From contig JABEVM010000040.1 of assembly GCA_013041585.1 (NCBI GenBank), positions 1 to 10,452 of the forward strand: 10,452 bases of DNA, in the 5' to 3' direction. The notes below the pieces were generated by a model. The model saw only the letters and a list, made by a program, of their open reading frames with translations, searched no databases and was not told where the DNA came from. Both the position numbers and the translations under genes were made by a program. Source of the DNA: Chlamydiota bacterium (GTDB lineage: Bacteria > Chlamydiota > Chlamydiia > Chlamydiales > Rhabdochlamydiaceae). The first letter of the stretch is position 1. The number at the start of each line of letters is the position of its first letter. This document shows, in pieces, positions 6,794 to 10,452 of this stretch.

Positions 6794-7737
6794 TTTGCTT
6801 TTGCAACCTCAATTCTTGGATCGATAAAGCAGTAGATGATGTCTACAATAAGAACAGATAACATAAGCAACGCGCTATAAAATAGGGTAACTCCCATGAT
6901 CACTGTATAGTCTCGGTTGATGACGCTATTGACAAACCAGCCGCCAAGGCCTGGAATTGCGAAGATTTTTTCCACAATAAAACTACCCGTGATGATTGCA
7001 GCGGTTAGAGGTCCTAAATAGGTAACGATAGGAAGTATAGCATTTCGAATGACATGTTTACAGAGGATCTTATAGGGAGCAAGCCCTTTGATCTTGGCAG
7101 TAAAAACATATTCTTGTTGCAGAACTTCAGACATAGTCGTTCGGAGCATTTTTGCGATGAAGGCAGTTGGAAAGGCGCTGAGGGCAAGTGTTGGGAGTAT
7201 AGTCTGCGAAAAACTTCCCCATCTTGCAACAGGCAGCCAAGCAAGTTTCATGGCAAAAACATATTGAAGAAGAGTAGCTAAAATAAAACTCGGTATCGAT
7301 GTGCCAACTGCGACAAGAACGAGCAAAAAACGATCTTGCCAGCGCCCTTTTTTTATTGCGGACAAAGATCCAAGTAAGATCCCTGTAAAAAGAGAAAAAC
7401 CAATTGCTTGCAGACCCAATTGCAGCGAAGAGGGAAACCCTTCGGAGATGATTTGATTGACTGTTCTTGCTTCATATTTGAAAGAAGGCCCTAAATTCCA
7501 TGTCACAATATTTTTTAAGTATCTTCCATACTGCACATACCAAGGGTCAGTGAGACCATAGAATTTTTTCATGGCAAGCATGATCTCTTCCGGAATGACC
7601 TGTTCCTGGGTAAAAGGATCTCCTGGAATATGGTGCATCAAGAAAAAAGTTACACTCGCTACTAGAAATAGAGAAAAGCATAAGATACTGATTCTCTTCG
7701 CTAGAAAGGTTGCCCAATTGGTAAAAGTTGTTCTCAT
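6790..7737 (-). CDS. oppB: Oligopeptide ABC transporter permease OppB
   Basis: Inner-membrane permease subunit, 315 residues from the ATG at 7737. The frame stays open to a TTG at 7776 that would add 13 residues, but the ATG gives the length and N-terminus (KRI then TM1) expected of OppB/DppB, about 306. TM1 runs about 16-35, followed by the family motif HHIPGDPF (35-42). The EAA loop is AKIKGLAPYKILCKHVIRNA (214-233), followed by ILP, and the motif IPGLGGWFV (271-279) and the terminal FIDPRIE are OppB hallmarks. No strong Shine-Dalgarno precedes either start. It is the first gene of the six-gene minus-strand operon, with a promoter-like sequence about 100 bases upstream. No gene for a peptide-binding protein precedes it: the next gene upstream is the divergent rimO. 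Confidence 0.92.
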   Translation of the reverse strand: MRTTFTNWATFLAKRISILCFSLFLVASVTFFLMHHIPGDPFTQEQVIPEEIMLAMKKFYGLTDPWYVQYGRYLKNIVTWNLGPSFKYEARTVNQIISEGFPSSLQLGLQAIGFSLFTGILLGSLSAIKKGRWQDRFLLVLVAVGTSIPSFILATLLQYVFAMKLAWLPVARWGSFSQTILPTLALSAFPTAFIAKMLRTTMSEVLQQEYVFTAKIKGLAPYKILCKHVIRNAILPIVTYLGPLTAAIITGSFIVEKIFAIPGLGGWFVNSVINRDYTVIMGVTLFYSALLMLSVLIVDIIYCFIDPRIEVAKAK

Positions 7738-7839
7738 GTATGAAATAAGGCTTAAGAAAAAACTTGAGTGTATCAAAGAAGATAATTTTTCGAAGGAGAA
7801 ATTCTTCTGTATAAGCTTTAATTTACTGTAGTGGGGTTT

Positions 7840-7868
7840 ATTCTAAAATTATCTTTACTGAGGTCCAA
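7840..7868 (-). promoter_or_regulatory. Candidate sigma-70-type promoter for the opp operon
   Basis: On the minus strand, TTGGAC (7868-7863) is separated by exactly 17 bases from TAGAAT (7845-7840). The -10 element matches the consensus at five of six positions and the -35 at three of six, with the first TTG intact. Transcription would start near 7833, leaving a leader of about 95 bases before the oppB ATG at 7737. It is the best-placed pair I found upstream of this gene. AT-rich sequence yields such pairs by chance, so confidence is moderate. Confidence 0.4.
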
Positions 7869-7902
7869 GAGAACGCGTCTATACCAGCCTTAAGGAGAGT
7901 TC

Positions 7903-7931
7903 TTGCTTCATTTGAGAAAAAGGGGTAAACT
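7903..7931 (+). promoter_or_regulatory. Weak candidate promoter for rimO
   Basis: TTGCTT (7903-7908) and TAAACT (7926-7931) are 17 bases apart. The -10 matches four of six consensus positions and the -35 three of six. A start near 7938 would give a leader of about 30 bases to the ATG at 7969 and would exclude the upstream TTG codon at 7903 as a start, because the same bases would form the -35 box. This is the main argument for the shorter RimO, and it is weak. Confidence 0.25.
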
Positions 7932-7968
7932 ACTCTCTTTATTCAAAAGATTAATAGGTATTTTAACC

Positions 7969-9366
7969 ATGTTCGTTTCCTCTTTTTCTAGAAACAAAAT
8001 TCATTTTGTAAGTCTTGGCTGCGCAAGAAATCTTGTCGATAGCGAGGTCATGCTGGGCATTCTTATGAAAGCTGGATACGAAGTGGTAGAAAATTCAGCA
8101 GAAGCTGACTTCTTAGTTGTTAATACCTGTGGCTTTTTAGCAAAATCCCGCGATGAGTCCTGCGATACAATTGGCTCTCTTTTTAAAGAGAAGAAAAAAG
8201 ACGCTAAGGTGATTGTGGCAGGCTGTATGGTGCAAAACCATAGTGAAGAGATCAAAGCGAAATTTCCAAACGTGCACTACTTTTTAGGATCAGGAGATGT
8301 AGAGAAAATCTTAGAGGCCGTGCAATCTGACAATGCAGGGGAGGGGATTACCTCCGCTAAGAGCTATCTTCAAACTGGAGAAATCCCAAGACAAATCTCT
8401 ACCCCAAAGCATTACGCGTACCTTAAGATCGCGGAAGGATGCGCAAAGCGCTGCTCTTTTTGTGTTATCCCAGATATCAAAGGGGTGCTTCGCAGTAAAC
8501 CAATGGAGCAGGTTGTAAAAGAGTTTAAACTCCTGTTAGATCAAGGTGTGAAAGAAGTGATTCTGATTGCGCAGGATTTAGGGGACTACGCAAAAGACCG
8601 TAAAGAGAAAGACGGCTTAGAAAGTCTTTTAAAAGAGATGCTAAAAGTGGAAAAAGATTTCTGGCTACGGCTTTTATATCTTTACCCTGATGAAATCACA
8701 GATGGTTTAATCGAGATCATGCAAAGCGATCCGCGCATTTGCCCTTATCTTGATATGCCTATTCAACATATCAACGACCGTATTCTTAAATCTATGCGAA
8801 GAAAAACCGATGGCGCGCAGATTCGAGAAACGCTTGAGAAGCTTAGAAAACAAATCCCAAATATTGTGATTAGAACAAGTCTAATGGTGGGATTCCCAGG
8901 AGAGACGGAAGAAGAGTTTGAAGAGCTCCTTACCTTTATTCAGAAATATCCATTAGACAACGTTGGAATTTTTACCTACTCCAAAGAAGAAGGGTCTTTT
9001 TCTGCAAAACTGGCTGGTCATCTTCCTGAAGAGGTCAAGCAGGAGCGTTTTGAAAAACTAGCTAGCATGCAGAAGAAAATGGTTAAAAAGAGAAATAAAC
9101 GCTTCCTCGGTCAAAAATATAAAGTCGTTGTAGAAGGATATCATCCTGAGACAGACCTTTTGATGGTTGGACGTTTTTATGGTCAATGTCCTGAGATCGA
9201 TGGACAAGTGATTATCAATGACGGCAGAAAAGTGGATGCATTTGGGGAATGGTACGAAGTTGAAATCACAGAGGTTGCTGAGTATGATTTAATTGGAAGA
9301 GTTGTAAAATCTCTTTCGCCAAAAGCTCCTAAGAAGACATCTCCTCGGCTAGCTGTTCATGCATAA
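7969..9366 (+). CDS. rimO: Ribosomal protein uS12 methylthiotransferase RimO
   Basis: Radical-SAM enzyme that methylthiolates the conserved aspartate of ribosomal protein uS12 (Asp88 in E. coli), 465 residues from the ATG at 7969. The N-terminal UPF0004 domain has the three auxiliary-cluster cysteines C18 (FVSLGCARN), C54 (VNTCGF) and C86 (VAGCMV). The radical-SAM CX3CX2C is C158, C162 and C165 in EGCAKRCSFCVIP. A TRAM domain follows from about residue 380, with VGRFYGQCPEIDG typical of RimO rather than MiaB. About 18 residues after TRAM are extra and basic. A longer reading from TTG at 7903 would add 22 basic-hydrophobic residues and has AAGGAG five bases upstream. I prefer 7969 because family members begin just before the FVSLGC motif; AGGT at 7956-7959 could serve it. 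The 3' end overlaps rlmI by 8 bases. Confidence 0.92.
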   Translation: MFVSSFSRNKIHFVSLGCARNLVDSEVMLGILMKAGYEVVENSAEADFLVVNTCGFLAKSRDESCDTIGSLFKEKKKDAKVIVAGCMVQNHSEEIKAKFPNVHYFLGSGDVEKILEAVQSDNAGEGITSAKSYLQTGEIPRQISTPKHYAYLKIAEGCAKRCSFCVIPDIKGVLRSKPMEQVVKEFKLLLDQGVKEVILIAQDLGDYAKDRKEKDGLESLLKEMLKVEKDFWLRLLYLYPDEITDGLIEIMQSDPRICPYLDMPIQHINDRILKSMRRKTDGAQIRETLEKLRKQIPNIVIRTSLMVGFPGETEEEFEELLTFIQKYPLDNVGIFTYSKEEGSFSAKLAGHLPEEVKQERFEKLASMQKKMVKKRNKRFLGQKYKVVVEGYHPETDLLMVGRFYGQCPEIDGQVIINDGRKVDAFGEWYEVEITEVAEYDLIGRVVKSLSPKAPKKTSPRLAVHA

Positions 9367-10452
9367 CAAGTCTGTAATCCTAAAAGAGGGAAAAGAAAAG
9401 TCCCTTCTTCAAAAACACCCTTGGATTTTTTCCGGGGCAATTGACAGCTTTCCAGATTTTGTAAACGGAGAAATCCTCTCTGTTCTTTCTTCTAAAAAAG
9501 AATTTTTAGCGCAAGCCTATTTTCATAGAGAAAATAGTCTTTGCGGAAGAGTGTTGACTTTTGGAAAAGAGGACATTGCTACCGTCATAAAAGAGAAATG
9601 TACAAAGGCTCTCGCTTTACGTAAAACACTCTTCAGTCTGTCAAAAACGAGTGGCTACCGACTAATCAATGCAGAAGGAGATGACCTCCCAGGTCTTATT
9701 GTCGATGTGTATGACAAGGTGCTTGTTATGCAAATCAGCACCTGTGGTATGGAAAGACTTAAAACTCTCATTGTTGAAATTTTAGCAGATCTTGTAAGGC
9801 CTATAGCAATCTATGAAAAAAGCTCTTCTACCTCGCGAGAAAAAGAAGGTTTAGAAGATGCAAAAGGATTTATCTATGGAACCTCTCCTGATGAAATCCA
9901 ATTTCTTGAAAATGGCCATACCTTTTTTCTCTCTTTAGAGCAGGGACAAAAAACAGGGTTTTTCTTAGATCAAAGAGAAATGAGAAAACAGATTGAGCAG
10001 TATTCTCAGGGAAGACGAGTGCTCAACTGCTTTTCCTATACAGGAGGGTTTTCTGTATATGCAATGCAGGGGGGCGCAAAACTTGTAGATAGCGTGGATA
10101 TTTCTAAATCTGCTACAGAGCTTGCTAAGAAAAACATGAATGCAAATAGTCCTTCTGCTCCCCATAGAGAAATCGCAGAGGATGTGTTTACATTCCTCAA
10201 ATCTTCCTCTTTAGCGTATGACTTAGTCATACTCGATCCTCCGGCCTTTGCGAAGAAGATGGGAGATGTTAATCAGGCATGTAAGGGATACAAAGAGATC
10301 AATCGTAGCGTTATTGAAAAAATCCCACCAAATAGTTTTCTTCTCACTTCCTCTTGTTCGTATTTTATCGACAAGGGACTCTTCCAAAAATTGCTTTTTC
10401 AAGCAGCACTTGAAGCCAAAAGGAATGTAAAAATACTTGGAGAGCACATTCA
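9359..10452 (+). CDS. rlmI: RlmI-type 23S rRNA m5C methyltransferase (cut by window end)
   Basis: SAM-dependent RNA methyltransferase, 364 residues visible with no stop before the right edge. E. coli RlmI has 396, so about 30 residues are missing. The N-terminal PUA domain contains LKEGKEKSLLQKHPWIFSGA (8-27), nearly the RlmI signature. Next come the linker NAEGDDLPGLIVDVY (104-118) and QKTGFFLDQREMR (207-219). The Rossmann methyltransferase core has the SAM loop VLNCFSYTGGFSVYA (221-235), acidic D247 in DSVDIS, ILDPPAFAK (291-299), GYKEIN (310-315) and the catalytic cysteine region TSSCS (330-334, C333). RlmI methylates C1962 of E. coli 23S rRNA; the same target here is inferred. The ATG at 9359 lies inside rimO, overlapping its end by 8 bases, without a good Shine-Dalgarno, which suggests translational coupling. 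A related RlmI/RlmK-family paralogue with another rRNA target cannot be excluded. Confidence 0.88.
   Translation, partial: MHNKSVILKEGKEKSLLQKHPWIFSGAIDSFPDFVNGEILSVLSSKKEFLAQAYFHRENSLCGRVLTFGKEDIATVIKEKCTKALALRKTLFSLSKTSGYRLINAEGDDLPGLIVDVYDKVLVMQISTCGMERLKTLIVEILADLVRPIAIYEKSSSTSREKEGLEDAKGFIYGTSPDEIQFLENGHTFFLSLEQGQKTGFFLDQREMRKQIEQYSQGRRVLNCFSYTGGFSVYAMQGGAKLVDSVDISKSATELAKKNMNANSPSAPHREIAEDVFTFLKSSSLAYDLVILDPPAFAKKMGDVNQACKGYKEINRSVIEKIPPNSFLLTSSCSYFIDKGLFQKLLFQAALEAKRNVKILGEHI

Noticed and set aside
7738..7776. Extended OppB N-terminus starting at TTG 7776.
   Set aside because: No Shine-Dalgarno precedes the TTG, and the family length and N-terminal KRI-TM1 pattern fit the ATG at 7737.
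7788..7810. Small imperfect dyad in the opp leader (GAAG / CTTC arms) as a riboswitch or attenuator.
   Set aside because: Four-base arms with no supporting second stem or T-tract; the leader of about 95 bases shows no recognised riboswitch pattern.
9965..10447. Short open frames on the minus strand opposite the rlmI gene.
   Set aside because: They overlap conserved methyltransferase motifs read on the plus strand and show no protein features of their own.

Overview
The window reads as bacterial chromosome with compact, overlapping genes and AT-rich coding sequence. No RNA gene, insertion sequence, prophage or CRISPR array is visible. The combination of a stand-alone oligopeptide ABC importer, an APC permease fused to a USP domain, RimO, RlmI and two eukaryotic-like kinase-fold proteins suggests a host-associated bacterium. 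An environmental member of Chlamydiota is my best guess, and a Legionella-like gammaproteobacterium is the main alternative. This is inference from protein style; no marker in the window settles it.

Layout. (1) 44-1915, plus strand: an APC-superfamily amino-acid permease with a C-terminal universal-stress-protein domain, ending 9 bases short of a convergent gene. (2) 1925-7737, minus strand: six genes in which every neighbouring pair overlaps, read in the order oppB, oppC, oppD, oppF, kinase-like gene A (2973-3947), kinase-like gene B (1925-2983). A likely promoter lies at 7840-7868. (3) 7738-7968: a divergent intergenic region of about 230 bases with promoter-like elements for both sides. 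(4) 7969 to the right edge, plus strand: rimO, overlapping by 8 bases with an rlmI-type methyltransferase gene that runs off the window.

How the genes fit together. OppB and OppC form the membrane channel and OppD and OppF the ATPases of a peptide importer, but no substrate-binding protein gene is nearby. The two genes at the end of this operon are not transporter parts. Both carry a D-R-x-x-x-N catalytic-loop motif followed about 20 residues later by an I-D metal-binding motif, and both have plausible N-lobe lysine and glutamate residues. This pattern belongs to the PI3/PI4-kinase-like and HipA-like branch of the protein-kinase-like fold, and gene A closely resembles type II PI4-kinase around its catalytic loop. 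Gene A has an N-terminal membrane anchor. Gene B appears soluble and ends in Ser-Lys-Leu. This tandem kinase pair, translationally tied to a peptide importer, is the most unusual content of the window. The rimO-rlmI pair is a conventional ribosome-modification unit (uS12 methylthiolation and 23S rRNA m5C methylation).
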